Shown here: positions 8,121 through 16,321 of the stretch, piece by piece | Layout: each line of letters begins with the position of its first letter | Numbering within the stretch: the first letter of the stretch is position 1 | Source: Erythrobacter sanguineus | GTDB lineage: Bacteria > Pseudomonadota > Alphaproteobacteria > Sphingomonadales > Sphingomonadaceae | Assembly (NCBI RefSeq): GCF_900143235.1 | Contig: NZ_FRDF01000001.1 | Span: 1 to 64,000 of the forward strand | Direction: 5' to 3' | DNA length: 64,000 bases | The notes under the pieces: generated by a model | The model's input: the letters and a program-made list of their open reading frames with translations, nothing else | What the model was told of the DNA's origin: nothing | Database searches by the model: none | Made by a program: the position numbers and the translations under genes

Positions 8121-8948
8121 ATGCATGAATACCAACTCGTTGACGGCGATCAGACCGTCTACCGCGACGGCACGATCAAGCTGCATGGGCCCGATGGCTT
8201 CGATGCAATGCGCAAGGCTGGCCGCCTTGCCGCAGACATTCTTGATGCCTGTGCTGATCTGGTAAAGCCCGGGGTCACCACCGGCAGCATTGATGATGCC
8301 GTGCGCACCATGATGCTGGATGCAGGCGCGATCCCCGCTACCTTGGGCTATCGCGGCTATGCGCATTCAAGCTGCATCTCGATCAACCACGTGATCTGCC
8401 ACGGTATTCCGGGCGACAAGGTGCTGAAGGATGGCGACATTCTCAACATCGACGTCACCCCGCTGGTCGATGGCTGGCACGGCGATACGTCGCGGATGTT
8501 CTTTGCAGGTGAGCCTTCGCTGAAGGCGAAGAAGCTGGTCGAGGTGACCTATGAATGCCTGATGCTGGGTATTCAGGCCGCACAGCCCGGCGCGCGGCTG
8601 GGCGATATCGGTGCTGCGATTGAAGCCCACGCCAACCAGTTTCGTTACGGGGTGGTGCGCGAGTTTTGCGGGCATGGCTTGGGCCGCCTGTTCCACGACG
8701 CCCCCGAAGTCGTCCACGCCGCCAAGGCTGGCACCGGTCCGGAGCTGAAGCCGGGAATGTTCTTCACCATCGAACCGATGATCAACCTCGGCAAGCCATG
8801 GGCCAAGGTGCTGGGCGACGGCTGGACGGCGGTGACGCGGGACAAGAGTCTGTCGGCGCAGTTCGAGCATTCGATTGCGATTACCGAGACGGGGAACGAG
8901 ATTTTCACCAAGAGCCCGACCGGGCGCGATTGCCCGCCTTACGTGTGA
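8121..8948 (+). CDS. map: methionine aminopeptidase, type I
   Basis: The 275-residue enzyme removes initiator methionine from new proteins. The five metal ligands are visible: two Asp in NIDVTPLVDGWHGDTS, His in CGHGLGRLFHDAP, and Glu in FTIEPM and FEHSIAIT. The ATG at 8121 (MHEYQLVDGD) is chosen because upstream codons of the same open frame are antisense to the M17 gene; the ribosome site is weak (GGCGGCC). The frame ends at 8948, and a small zinc-ribbon frame overlaps its 3' end. Confidence 0.96.
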   Translation: MHEYQLVDGDQTVYRDGTIKLHGPDGFDAMRKAGRLAADILDACADLVKPGVTTGSIDDAVRTMMLDAGAIPATLGYRGYAHSSCISINHVICHGIPGDKVLKDGDILNIDVTPLVDGWHGDTSRMFFAGEPSLKAKKLVEVTYECLMLGIQAAQPGARLGDIGAAIEAHANQFRYGVVREFCGHGLGRLFHDAPEVVHAAKAGTGPELKPGMFFTIEPMINLGKPWAKVLGDGWTAVTRDKSLSAQFEHSIAITETGNEIFTKSPTGRDCPPYV

Positions 8949-9165
8949 TTTTTGTTGCGAACGGTTTCGGCTGAATCAGACGATCATTTGCGACAAGCAC
9001 GCCAATCGCAAGGCTTGCCCCGATGCAATGATCCTTGAGGTTAGAGGCAGATACGGGTTGCCTGTTCGTGATGGCCGTGCCGCGTTTGCTTCCAGCGATA
9101 TCGAAATCAGTTTCTGCCCATTTTGCGGGACACAATTGCCCCCGATTGGGGATCTGGAAGATTGA
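8875..9165 (+). CDS. small zinc-ribbon-like protein, start uncertain
   Basis: The frame encodes CDFCCERF near the beginning of its convincing part and FCPFCGTQLPP near the end, a CxxC...CxxC zinc ribbon. About 75 residues from 8941 onward look coding, with balanced amino-acid use, unlike the Arg-rich first 22 residues, which are a shadow of map. The only ATG in frame (8875) would overlap map by 74 bases; no clear ribosome site or alternative start is seen. It may be a real accessory protein, a translationally coupled one, or a remnant whose 5' end was lost. It has lower GC than the neighbours and abuts the GIY-YIG unit. Confidence 0.5.
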   Translation: MRLPRRGTRFSPRARPGAIARLTCDFCCERFRLNQTIICDKHANRKACPDAMILEVRGRYGLPVRDGRAAFASSDIEISFCPFCGTQLPPIGDLED

Positions 9166-9176
9166 TCCCTCTCCGC

Positions 9177-9556
9177 CTCCCCGGGCTTGATCCGGGGCCC
9201 CGCTTCCTTTCTTCCTCCGCTGATGGAGCGGGAAAAGCAGGGCGGCTGGCTCTACATCATGGCCGACCGTTATCGTGGGACGATCTATGTCGGATCGACC
9301 GCTGATCTGGCTTTTCGCATGGCCCAGCATCGCGACGGACAAGGCTCGAAATTCTGCGCCGAATATGGTCTGACCCGGCTGGTTTGGGCAGAGCTTCTCC
9401 CGACCATGCAGGAAGCGATGGATCAGGAAAAGCGGGTGAAACGCTGGCGGCGCGATTGGAAGTTTGCGCTAGTCGAGAAAGGTAATCCGGACTGGCGTGA
9501 TCTCTTTGACGGTATCCTGAATTGAAGAAGCGGGGCCCCGGGTCAAGGCCGGGGAG
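9177..9556 (+). mobile_element. GIY-YIG/REP unit C: intact nuclease gene between 30-bp inverted repeats
   Basis: Bases 9177-9206 and the reverse complement of 9527-9556 agree at 28 of 30 positions. Each end contains the hairpin CCGGG-CTTGA-(T/C)CCGGGG. The only gene between is the GIY-YIG gene, and the right repeat begins two bases after its stop codon. The unit is 380 bp, almost the same as unit B (373 bp), whose terminal repeats have another sequence but the same position and hairpin plan. Similar hairpins without a gene occur at 54341-54419. Confidence 0.65.
9223..9525 (+). CDS. GIY-YIG nuclease family protein (intact copy)
   Basis: This is a 100-residue single-domain protein: GGWLYIMADRYRGTIYVGST (GIY-YIG strands appear as LYI and IYVG), then LAFRMAQHRDGQGSKFCAEYGLTRLVWAE with the conserved Arg and His of the helix, the metal-binding Glu region MQEAMDQEKRVKRWRRDWK, and the tail NPDWRDLF. 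It belongs with the small YhbQ/UvrC-N-like group; some members cleave DNA, most are untested. The ATG at 9223 is chosen because residues upstream lie in the left inverted repeat. It is not in an operon and is enclosed by inverted repeats. Confidence 0.88.
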   Translation: MEREKQGGWLYIMADRYRGTIYVGSTADLAFRMAQHRDGQGSKFCAEYGLTRLVWAELLPTMQEAMDQEKRVKRWRRDWKFALVEKGNPDWRDLFDGILN

Positions 9557-9565
9557 ACGGTTAGG

Positions 9566-10228
9566 TCAGAGGAAAAGAACCGCCAACACCGCGCTCATCA
9601 CCACCACAAGCCCCACGGAAAACCCCAGCATCGCCAGCACCGGCTTGGTCACCCGCCCGTGCAGCACCCAGTCATAGCCCGCCGACACCAGCACCGTGAT
9701 CGGCACTTGCACCGCAATCGCGACGGGATCGGGCAGGCCCAGCACCTGCACCACGCGGGCATAGGCGGGGGTCATCAGGGCCAAGGTCGCGATCAGCATC
9801 GCCTGCCGGTGGGCAGCAATGTCGCGGCTGCGCGCGAAGTGCAGGGCGGCGAAATAGAGGGGCACGAAGGTCGCGAAGGCCGCGAGGTTTACCACCGTCA
9901 CTTCGGGGCGGCCCAATTCTTGCCCTATCCGCCAAGAAATCACCGTCCCGCTCACCAGCATCGCGCCCACCAGCGCAATCGAGGCGCGGCCTGTTGCGCG
10001 GTGGGCGGCCAGTTTGAAGCGGGCTGCGAGGAAGCTCTGGCTGGCGAGCAGGGTCAGCCACGCCACCATGCTCACCGCGTGGAACACCACCAGCGGCGTA
10101 TAGCGCGCCTGCACCTCCGGCTGCGCAATCGCCTTCAGCGCGAAGGCGAACAGCGTGAAGCCCAGCAGCCCCAGCGCGATATTGCCCATCAATGTGTTGG
10201 CTCTGACGTGGCTTTCAGGTGCGCGCAC
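9566..10228 (-). CDS. uncharacterised multi-pass membrane protein
   Basis: The 220-residue product has about six hydrophobic segments, with VVFHAVSMVAWLTLLASQSFLAA and HRQAMLIATLALMTPAYARVV as the most distinctive. I do not recognise a named family. The two His residues in membrane-proximal positions (FHA and the HR following RSRDIAA) could bind haem, but that is speculation prompted by the haem-export genes just upstream. A GTG start at 10228 is favoured: GGGGAGA sits 5 bases upstream and it lies 10 bases after the ccmB stop; an ATG at 10279 would overlap ccmB. It is probably co-transcribed with ccmA and ccmB. Confidence 0.75.
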   Translation of the reverse strand: MRAPESHVRANTLMGNIALGLLGFTLFAFALKAIAQPEVQARYTPLVVFHAVSMVAWLTLLASQSFLAARFKLAAHRATGRASIALVGAMLVSGTVISWRIGQELGRPEVTVVNLAAFATFVPLYFAALHFARSRDIAAHRQAMLIATLALMTPAYARVVQVLGLPDPVAIAVQVPITVLVSAGYDWVLHGRVTKPVLAMLGFSVGLVVVMSAVLAVLFL

Positions 10229-10238
10229 CAGTTCTCCC

Positions 10239-10889
10239 CTAATTCTCCCTTGCCGCCCGGATCGCGGCGCCTGCGGCAAAAGGAGCGAGTGCCACCAGCG
10301 CTAGGCTTATGGCTGCAACGAAGCCGAGGCTGACTTGATCCTGACGGGCGAGCGAGCCGGCTCCGAAAATGAGGATCGGCAGGGCGAGCGGGATGAGGAG
10401 GAGGCCCGAAAGCGCCGCGCCTGCGCGCAGGGACGCGGTGAGCGCGGCGATCATCAAGCCGATGGCAGCGAGGCCGGGGGTGCCTGCGATGAGGCCCAGA
10501 AGCAAAATCTGAAACGTCTCGCCCTCGATCTTCAGCAGCGCGGCGGCGGGAAAGGTCGCCAGCACCAGCGGCGGGCCGAAGCTAAGCCAGTGCGCGACCA
10601 GCCGCACCGCCATCATCGCTTCCTCCGCCATGCCCCGCAGCTTCAACTGGTCGAAGAAGCCAAGCTCGATATCGCGCGCGACCAGCTTTTCCAGCGGCAA
10701 AATCGCCGCCAGCAGCGCCGCGATCCACACCACGCCGCCGCCGGTGCGCGCCATCAGGTTGGCATCCGGCCCGACCGCGAAGGGAAACAGCATGGCGACG
10801 GCGACAAAGAACACCACCGGCAGCGCGGCGCCGCTTCCCGTGAAGGGGAAGAACTGCGCCAGATCGCGGCGGATGAGGGCGGCGATCAT
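10239..10889 (-). CDS. ccmB: haem exporter protein CcmB
   Basis: This 216-residue membrane subunit of the CcmAB(C) complex works in System I cytochrome c maturation. It starts MIAALIRRDLAQFF, as in the family, then has about six membrane spans, with LPLEKLVARDIELGFFDQL between the first pairs, the conserved CcmB segment. The start at 10889 forms an ATGA overlap with the ccmA stop, so translation is coupled. No ccmC follows; instead an unrelated membrane gene does, so the other ccm genes must be elsewhere. Confidence 0.92.
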   Translation of the reverse strand: MIAALIRRDLAQFFPFTGSGAALPVVFFVAVAMLFPFAVGPDANLMARTGGGVVWIAALLAAILPLEKLVARDIELGFFDQLKLRGMAEEAMMAVRLVAHWLSFGPPLVLATFPAAALLKIEGETFQILLLGLIAGTPGLAAIGLMIAALTASLRAGAALSGLLLIPLALPILIFGAGSLARQDQVSLGFVAAISLALVALAPFAAGAAIRAAREN

Positions 10890-11497
10890 GCGTCCTCGTC
10901 CTGATCGGCGGGCGCATAATCCTCGATGGCCAAACTGGTCATCCCCGGCACATTCAATGGCTGGTGCGATGCGATCAGCGCGATGCCGCCGCCTGTGCAA
11001 TGCTCACGCACCAGTGCGCTGACCAGCCCCTGCGACGCCGTGTCGAGGCCCGACAATGGCTCGTCGAGCAGCCAGATCGGCGCCTGCTGCCCCACCATCC
11101 GGGCCAGCGCGGCGCGTTTCTTCTGGCCGGTGGACAGGTAACGCACCGGCACTTCGGCCAGCGCATCGAGCCGCAGCCGCGTCATGATCGCGTCAGCCTC
11201 GACCACCCCGTCCAGCGCAAACCAGAACGCCAGCGCGCGGCCCAGAGGCAGGTCGGGATCCAGCCCTGTGCGTTCATCCAGCAGGCCGAGCGCGCCCTCG
11301 CGCCGCACCTCGCCAGCGTAGGGCATCGTCAGCCCGGCCAGCGCGCGGATCAGCGTCGTCTTGCCCGCACCGTTCGCCCCGGTGACATGGCACGCCGCGC
11401 CCGCCCCAAGCGTGAAGGACAACCGCCGGAACAGCAGCCGGTCGCCCCGCCGGCAGGCGAGATCATGCGCAGACAGGACGGGGGACAAGGCTTGCAT
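10886..11497 (-). CDS. ccmA: haem exporter ATP-binding protein CcmA
   Basis: This 203-residue ABC ATPase has Walker A TGANGAGKTTL, signature LSTGQKKRAALARM and Walker B IWLLDEPLSGLD. The LSTGQKKR signature and the short length are typical of CcmA, which powers release of haem-loaded CcmE during c-type cytochrome assembly. It overlaps ccmB by four bases (ATGA). It is divergent from the pterin dehydratase gene at 11574, with 76 bases between. Confidence 0.95.
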   Translation of the reverse strand: MQALSPVLSAHDLACRRGDRLLFRRLSFTLGAGAACHVTGANGAGKTTLIRALAGLTMPYAGEVRREGALGLLDERTGLDPDLPLGRALAFWFALDGVVEADAIMTRLRLDALAEVPVRYLSTGQKKRAALARMVGQQAPIWLLDEPLSGLDTASQGLVSALVREHCTGGGIALIASHQPLNVPGMTSLAIEDYAPADQDEDA

Positions 11498-11573
11498 TGG
11501 CCCGCAGCGTTAGGGAAAAGGGGCCGCGCAAACAAGCGATCCGACGCACCTCTCAACCGGAAGGAAATCCCCC

Positions 11574-11870
11574 ATGGCCGTCCCCGAACTCGACGCGAAG
11601 GAAATCGACCAGCTGCTGGCCGATCATCCCGACTGGAGCCTCGCGCGCGATGGCAAGGCGATCACCCGTACCTTCCAGTTCAAGGATTTCTCCGAAGCCT
11701 GGGGCTTCATGAGCCGGGTCGCCCTGCAGGCCGAGGCGCAGGATCACCACCCCGAATGGTTCAACGTCTATGCCAAGGTCGAAGTCACGCTGACCACGCA
11801 TGACGCCGGAAGCAACGGCGGCTTGTCCCACCGCGACGCCAAGCTGGCGCGCGCGATTGATGCGCTTTAG
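11574..11870 (+). CDS. phhB: 4a-hydroxytetrahydrobiopterin dehydratase
   Basis: This 98-residue protein dehydrates pterin-4a-carbinolamine, recycling the cofactor of phenylalanine hydroxylase; it can also act in other roles in bacteria without that enzyme. The family signature [20 protein letters not shown] (metal-free active-site histidines) and the C-terminal THDAG...LS are present. CGGAAGGAAA precedes the ATG. It stands alone; a palindrome-rich segment follows. Confidence 0.93.
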   Translation: MAVPELDAKEIDQLLADHPDWSLARDGKAITRTFQFKDFSEAWGFMSRVALQAEAQDHHPEWFNVYAKVEVTLTTHDAGSNGGLSHRDAKLARAIDAL

Positions 11871-11898
11871 TGATTTCGCACGCCCTCCGGCCTGCGGT

Positions 11899-12061
11899 AT
11901 CCTCGCTCACGCGGCCTGAAGGCCGCTTCGCTGCGGGCGCGCGGTCGCGCTTGCGGTCGCTTGTGCGACCGTTTCAGCCAGTCGCGCAGGTACGGCCCGA
12001 AGCGCCGCAAGGCCGACCGGCCGCCCGCAGCGACGCTGGCGCAGCCAGCATGAGCAAGGAT
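11899..12061. repeat. imperfect long inverted repeat with nested hairpins
   Basis: The left arm (11899-11939) and the reverse complement of the right arm (12022-12061) agree at the outer ends (ATCCTYGCTCAYGC) and inner ends (TCGCTGCGGGCG); the middle of each arm is itself a hairpin. GGTCGC-TTGT-GCGACC forms another near the centre. The inner part (GCGCGGTCGCGCTTGCGG, GCAAGGCCGACCGGCCGCC) recurs in similar form at 43655-43876. It fills the gap between two convergent genes and could be a MITE-like element or a bidirectional terminator. No gene is seen in 11871-12099. Confidence 0.6.
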
Positions 12062-12099
12062 TTCGCATCGCGGATGCGATGCGGACAAAGACACTTATC

Positions 12100-12918
12100 T
12101 TACCGCCCCAAAGGCCCTGAACTGCCGCGCAATTGCTTGCGCACCTTGCCCGGCATCCAGCGCTTGGCAAAGGCCATCGATTTTGACGTCTTGCCGACGA
12201 AATAGTCGAGCTTGTCGCCGTGGACCGCGTCCCACACCGCTTTGGCGACTTCCTCGACCGGCGTGATTTCCAGCCCGGCAGCGCGCACCCGGTCGCGGAT
12301 CTGTTCGTTCGATTTGCGATTTCCCATGCCGTCCAGCAGCGGGGTCTCGATGAAGGAGGGGCAGATAGAGGCGACGGTGATCTTGTCGGGCGCCCATTCT
12401 GCATCAAGGCTTTCGGACACGGCCCGCACCCCGAACTTGGTGGCGCAATAGACGCTCATCCCCGCCGACCCGGCTATCCCTGCGGCGCTTGCGATGTTGA
12501 TCAGCGCCGATCCCGGCGCGGTCTTTTGCAGATAGGGATAGGCCGCCTGCGCGCCATAGAGCACGCCTTTCAGATTGATATCGAGGCAGCGGTCGATCTC
12601 TTCGGGGTCGAGTTCCGAAAGCGAACCGCCGGTGCCGATCCCCGCATTGTTCACCACGGCATCGATCCGCGCGCCCGCAGCGGTGTGGAACGCGGCCAGC
12701 GCCTCGTCCCATGCCTTTCGGTCGCGCACATCCAATCGGTGCATGTATTTGAACCCGCCCTCGATCAGGCCAAGGGTATCCTCCATCCCTTCGACATTGA
12801 CATCGGCAATGCCGACGAACCAGCCCTGTGTCGCGAAATGGCGGGCGACCGCGCGCCCGATGCCGGACGCGCCGCCGGTGATGAAGATGCTGCGCCGATC
12901 TGTCCCGTGCTGAACCAT
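12100..12918 (-). CDS. short-chain dehydrogenase/reductase
   Basis: This 272-residue classical SDR has the NAD(P) motif TGGASGIGR, NNAGIG, the catalytic Ser in NIASAAG and YCATK (Tyr-x-x-x-Lys). The C-terminal extension (ITPVEEVAKAVWDAVHGDKLDYFVG) matches SDRs that act on lipophilic substrates, but the substrate cannot be told. The start at 12918 is chosen because GAGAGGGG lies 6 bases upstream; an ATG at 12972 has no such site. It is followed by the S9 peptidase gene region on the same strand upstream (86 bases), with no sign of coupling. Confidence 0.9.
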   Translation of the reverse strand: MVQHGTDRRSIFITGGASGIGRAVARHFATQGWFVGIADVNVEGMEDTLGLIEGGFKYMHRLDVRDRKAWDEALAAFHTAAGARIDAVVNNAGIGTGGSLSELDPEEIDRCLDINLKGVLYGAQAAYPYLQKTAPGSALINIASAAGIAGSAGMSVYCATKFGVRAVSESLDAEWAPDKITVASICPSFIETPLLDGMGNRKSNEQIRDRVRAAGLEITPVEEVAKAVWDAVHGDKLDYFVGKTSKSMAFAKRWMPGKVRKQLRGSSGPLGR

Positions 12919-13003
12919 GTGATCCCCTCTCTCGATTGCGATTTGAAACCCGTCTAGAGCGGGCGGACGCACTTGTCAGCAGGCAGAATGAGGGTGGGCG
13001 GGC

Positions 13004-15103
13004 CTATCCGCCCGCCGCCGCTTCCATCCCTTTCACATATTCATCGCCCTCGATGATCTGTGCGCTCGAAGACTCCAGCGCATCGCCCAGCGGTTCGGCC
13101 CGCCCGCCGATGCATTCGGCCAGGAAGTTTTCGGCAATCGCAAAAAAGGCGATGTTGTTGGCCGGCTTGGCAAAGCCGTGGCCTTCATCGGGATAAAGCA
13201 CATAGGTCACCGGGATCCCTGCCGATTTCATCGCGCCGACGATCTGGTCGCTTTCGGCCTGCTTCACCCGCGGATCATTGGCCCCTTGTGCGATCAGCAG
13301 CGGCTTGGTGATCCTGTCTGCCTTGTAGAGCGGGCTGGCCGCCTGCAGCAGCGCGCGGCCTTCTTCTGTGCCCGGATCGCCCATGCGTTCGTGGAAGATC
13401 TTCACCATCGGCGCCCAGTAGGGCGGGATCGTGGAAAGCAGGGTTTCGAGGTTGGAAGGCCCGACGATATCCACCCCGCAAGCGAAGGTTTCGGGCGTGA
13501 AGGTGAGGCCCGCCAGCGTGGCATAGCCGCCGTATGATCCGCCCATGATCGCCACCTTGTCGGCTTGCGCGATGCCCTGATCGACGGCCCAGTCGACCGC
13601 ATCGATCAGGTCGTCGTGCATCTTCAGACCCCATTGCTTGTTGGCGGCATTGAGGAAGTCCTTGCCGAACCCGGTCGAGCCGCGGAAATTCACGCTGAGC
13701 ACGCCGTAGCCGCGGTTGGCGAGCATCTGGTGGATCGAATTGAAGCCGTAACCATCGCGCGCCCATGGCCCGCCATGCACCAGCAGCACCATCGGCACGG
13801 GGCTGTCCGGGCGCGCATCGCCATCCGCATCGCTGCCGGGCGGCAAGGTCAGGTAGGATGGCAGGGTCAACCCGTCGCGGCTGGCGATCTCGATCCCGTG
13901 CATCGGTTGCAGCGGCATGCCTTCAAGCTCAGGCCGCGAGACATAGAACGGGGAGAGCGTCTGCGCCTTGCGGTCGTAGATGTAGGTCGCTGTCGGCTTT
14001 GTCAGCGGGTCGTTCCAGATGATCCAGACGCTGTCATCATCGGTGCGGCTGTTGATGCCGAATTCGCCATCAAGCCGCTCGCCCAGCCAGCCGAGCGAGG
14101 CGCGGGTTGCGGGATCGGTCGCGGTCCATTCGGTCTTGAGGTAATTGACCGCATAGGCCTCGATCTCGCCGGTCTGGGGATCGCGCAAGGTGTTGCCGAT
14201 ATCGGCCTTGTCATCCTCGGCGATCAGGCGCCTTTCGCCTGTCGCGGTGTCCTGGGCGAACAGCGCCGCAGTGTTGCGCCCGCGGCTGTCGATCCAGTAA
14301 AGCGTGTCGCCGTCGGTGGTGTAGCCGGCAGGGGCGGTGGTCAGCGAATCCTCCATGTCCGTGGTTTCGAACGGCTCGCCCTCGACCGTGCCATCCTCCA
14401 CGCGGAAATAGTCCGTCCCGCCAGCTTCGTTCTGCTGCATCGCCATGCGCAAGGTCAGGCTGTCATCGGCCATGAACCCGGCATAGGCGTTGTTTTCCAG
14501 CACCAGCGTCAGTTCGCCCGTGGCCAGATCGAGCAGGTGGACATCGTGCCACTGGGGGTCACGATTGTTGATGCCCAGCAGCAGCTTGTCCTTGATCGTG
14601 TTCGATGATCCGACGATTTCGATCCGGGTGTTTTCGAACGGGGTGACGGTGGTTTCCTCGCCGCTTGTCACGTCGACGCGGTAAAGCAGGTAATTCTCAT
14701 CCCCGCCCTTGTCCTGAATATACATCACCGCGCGAGAATCCGGCGACCAGAAATGCTGGCGGATCGGGCGGTCGGTGGCACTGGTCATTGCGCGGGCGGC
14801 ATCGGGGTTGCCTGCCGGTGCGATCCAGATGTTGAGCACGCCGTCCCTCGGCGCGAGCCAGCTCAGCCACTCGCCATTCGGGCTGATCTGGCCCGCCGCG
14901 CGGGTCGGGTTGCCGAACAGCGCATCGCGCGGGATCAGAGGGGCGGCCTCGGCTTGTGTGGTCATTGCAGCTCCGTTGGTGGTGGTTTGGGCGGTGGCGG
15001 GTTTTGCAGTCGTCAGCCCCGGCAGGGCAAGTGCGGCGGCAGCAACGCCGCAGCCCAGCAGGCGGATGAAACGGTTGGGGGTGACCATATTGGGGGTAAC
15101 CAT
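13004..15103 (-). CDS. S9 family peptidase (second), exported
   Basis: This 699-residue protein has a signal peptide (MVTPNRFIRLLGCGVAAAAL... ending near AKPATAQ), a beta-propeller (about 60-420) and a hydrolase domain with Ser523 in GGSYGGYA, Asp610 in GANDPRV and His642 in DEGHGF. It is of the dipeptidyl/acylaminoacyl-peptidase type, distinct from the one at 315-2390 (GGSAGG). The C-terminal tail after the triad is unusually long and acidic. The start at 15103 has AGGAGA 6 bases upstream; an upstream ATG (15226) is in the alkA-proximal spacer. It probably degrades peptides in the periplasm. Confidence 0.93.
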   Translation of the reverse strand: MVTPNMVTPNRFIRLLGCGVAAAALALPGLTTAKPATAQTTTNGAAMTTQAEAAPLIPRDALFGNPTRAAGQISPNGEWLSWLAPRDGVLNIWIAPAGNPDAARAMTSATDRPIRQHFWSPDSRAVMYIQDKGGDENYLLYRVDVTSGEETTVTPFENTRIEIVGSSNTIKDKLLLGINNRDPQWHDVHLLDLATGELTLVLENNAYAGFMADDSLTLRMAMQQNEAGGTDYFRVEDGTVEGEPFETTDMEDSLTTAPAGYTTDGDTLYWIDSRGRNTAALFAQDTATGERRLIAEDDKADIGNTLRDPQTGEIEAYAVNYLKTEWTATDPATRASLGWLGERLDGEFGINSRTDDDSVWIIWNDPLTKPTATYIYDRKAQTLSPFYVSRPELEGMPLQPMHGIEIASRDGLTLPSYLTLPPGSDADGDARPDSPVPMVLLVHGGPWARDGYGFNSIHQMLANRGYGVLSVNFRGSTGFGKDFLNAANKQWGLKMHDDLIDAVDWAVDQGIAQADKVAIMGGSYGGYATLAGLTFTPETFACGVDIVGPSNLETLLSTIPPYWAPMVKIFHERMGDPGTEEGRALLQAASPLYKADRITKPLLIAQGANDPRVKQAESDQIVGAMKSAGIPVTYVLYPDEGHGFAKPANNIAFFAIAENFLAECIGGRAEPLGDALESSSAQIIEGDEYVKGMEAAAGG

Positions 15104-15191
15104 GGTGTCTCTCCTGTCGGGCCTTTGCGGTCCGGATTTCTGTATTGCGCACTTAAGACACCAGATTGCGCCATTCAAGCCACGGGCCAGC

Positions 15192-15809
15192 TTACAGCGC
15201 CGGGTTGGCGTAGTAGTGCCACGCAAATATCGCCATGCTGCCGCGCTGCGGGGCCCACGGTTCTGCCAACGCGCGGGTGGCCTTTTCTGCCGGGCGTTCG
15301 GGCAGTTCGAGCAACCGCTTCACCCCTTCCTGAACCGCCAGATCGCCCGCAGGCCAGATATCGGGGCGGCCTTCGGCAAACAGCAGGTAGATTTCCGCCG
15401 ACCAGCGCCCGATGCCCTTGATCCGGGTGAGCAGCGCGATCGCGGCCTCGTCGTCGGCGGGCAGGGTATCGAAATCCAGCGCCTCTGCCTCGACCAACTC
15501 GCACAAGGACCGGGCATAGCCCTGTTTCTGGCGTGAGAGCCCGCAGGCGCGCAGGGTGTCGAAATCGCGGGCCAGCAGGCAGGCGGGGGTGAAGTCGGCG
15601 CCCAGTTCCGCCTCAAGCCTGGCCCACATCGACGAGGCCGCCGCGACCGAGACCTGCTGGCCGATGATGGTGCGCAGCAGCGTCTTGAAGCCGGGCGGGC
15701 GGATGCGCGGCTCCGGATAGCCGATGCGCGCCAGTTCCTGCACCAGCCGCGGTTCGCGGCGGCTGAGCGCATCGAGGTCTTCGCGCAATTTTTTCGCCGT
15801 CAGGCCCAC
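15192..15809 (-). CDS. DNA-3-methyladenine glycosylase (HhH-GPD, AlkA-like)
   Basis: This base-excision repair protein has the helix-hairpin-helix [18 protein letters not shown], with the conserved Gly and the following catalytic Asp in [11 protein letters not shown]. The N-terminal [11 protein letters not shown] is the usual AlkA/MAG motif. It removes alkylated purines. The GTG at 15809 (205 residues; AAGG 9 bases upstream) is preferred to an ATG at 15893, which would overlap the ferredoxin leader; a GTG at 15815 is also possible. It is divergent from fdx. Confidence 0.9.
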   Translation of the reverse strand: MGLTAKKLREDLDALSRREPRLVQELARIGYPEPRIRPPGFKTLLRTIIGQQVSVAAASSMWARLEAELGADFTPACLLARDFDTLRACGLSRQKQGYARSLCELVEAEALDFDTLPADDEAAIALLTRIKGIGRWSAEIYLLFAEGRPDIWPAGDLAVQEGVKRLLELPERPAEKATRALAEPWAPQRGSMAIFAWHYYANPAL

Positions 15810-15916
15810 TGCCACTTTCCTTAACTTGCCTTGGCACGCAGAGTGCCTTAGCAGCGCGACAACCACTCTCCCAGCGCAGGTTCTTGCGCGCAACAGCCAA
15901 AAAGGAAGCCGAGCCC

Positions 15917-16234
15917 ATGCCCAGAATGGTCGTCACCAATCGCGAAGGCGAAACCAGCGAGATCAGCGTCGATGACGGCCTGACCGTGATGGAAGCGATC
16001 CGCGACAATGGCTTTGACGAGCTGCTGGCGCTGTGCGGCGGGTGCTGTTCGTGCGCGACCTGCCACATCCACGTCGATGCCGCCTTTGCCGACAAGCTGC
16101 CGGCCATGAGCGAGGACGAGGATGATCTGCTCGAATCCTCCGATCATCGCGCCCCGACCAGCCGCCTGTCGTGCCAGATTCCCTTGACCGCCGATCTTGA
16201 CGGACTGCACGTCACCATCGCTCCGGAAGATTGA
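15917..16234 (+). CDS. 2Fe-2S ferredoxin (adrenodoxin type)
   Basis: This 105-residue protein ligates a 2Fe-2S cluster through Cys40, Cys46, Cys49 ([11 protein letters not shown]) and Cys86 (RLSCQIP). Two extra cysteines at 43 and 44 lie in the cluster loop. The family transfers electrons to cytochrome P450s or in Fe-S assembly; it is not linked to isc genes here. ATG at 15917 has GGAA about 10 bases upstream; an ATG 33 bases earlier lacks a site. A cysteine synthase gene follows after 87 bases on the same strand. Confidence 0.92.
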   Translation: MPRMVVTNREGETSEISVDDGLTVMEAIRDNGFDELLALCGGCCSCATCHIHVDAAFADKLPAMSEDEDDLLESSDHRAPTSRLSCQIPLTADLDGLHVTIAPED

Positions 16235-16321
16235 TTTGTGACTCCCCCCGTTCGCTGGAGGGCGGGGGTGGGTGCGTCTTGGACATTGCGGCGCGGCGCG
16301 TGAGCGCCTAACTCTGTGCTC

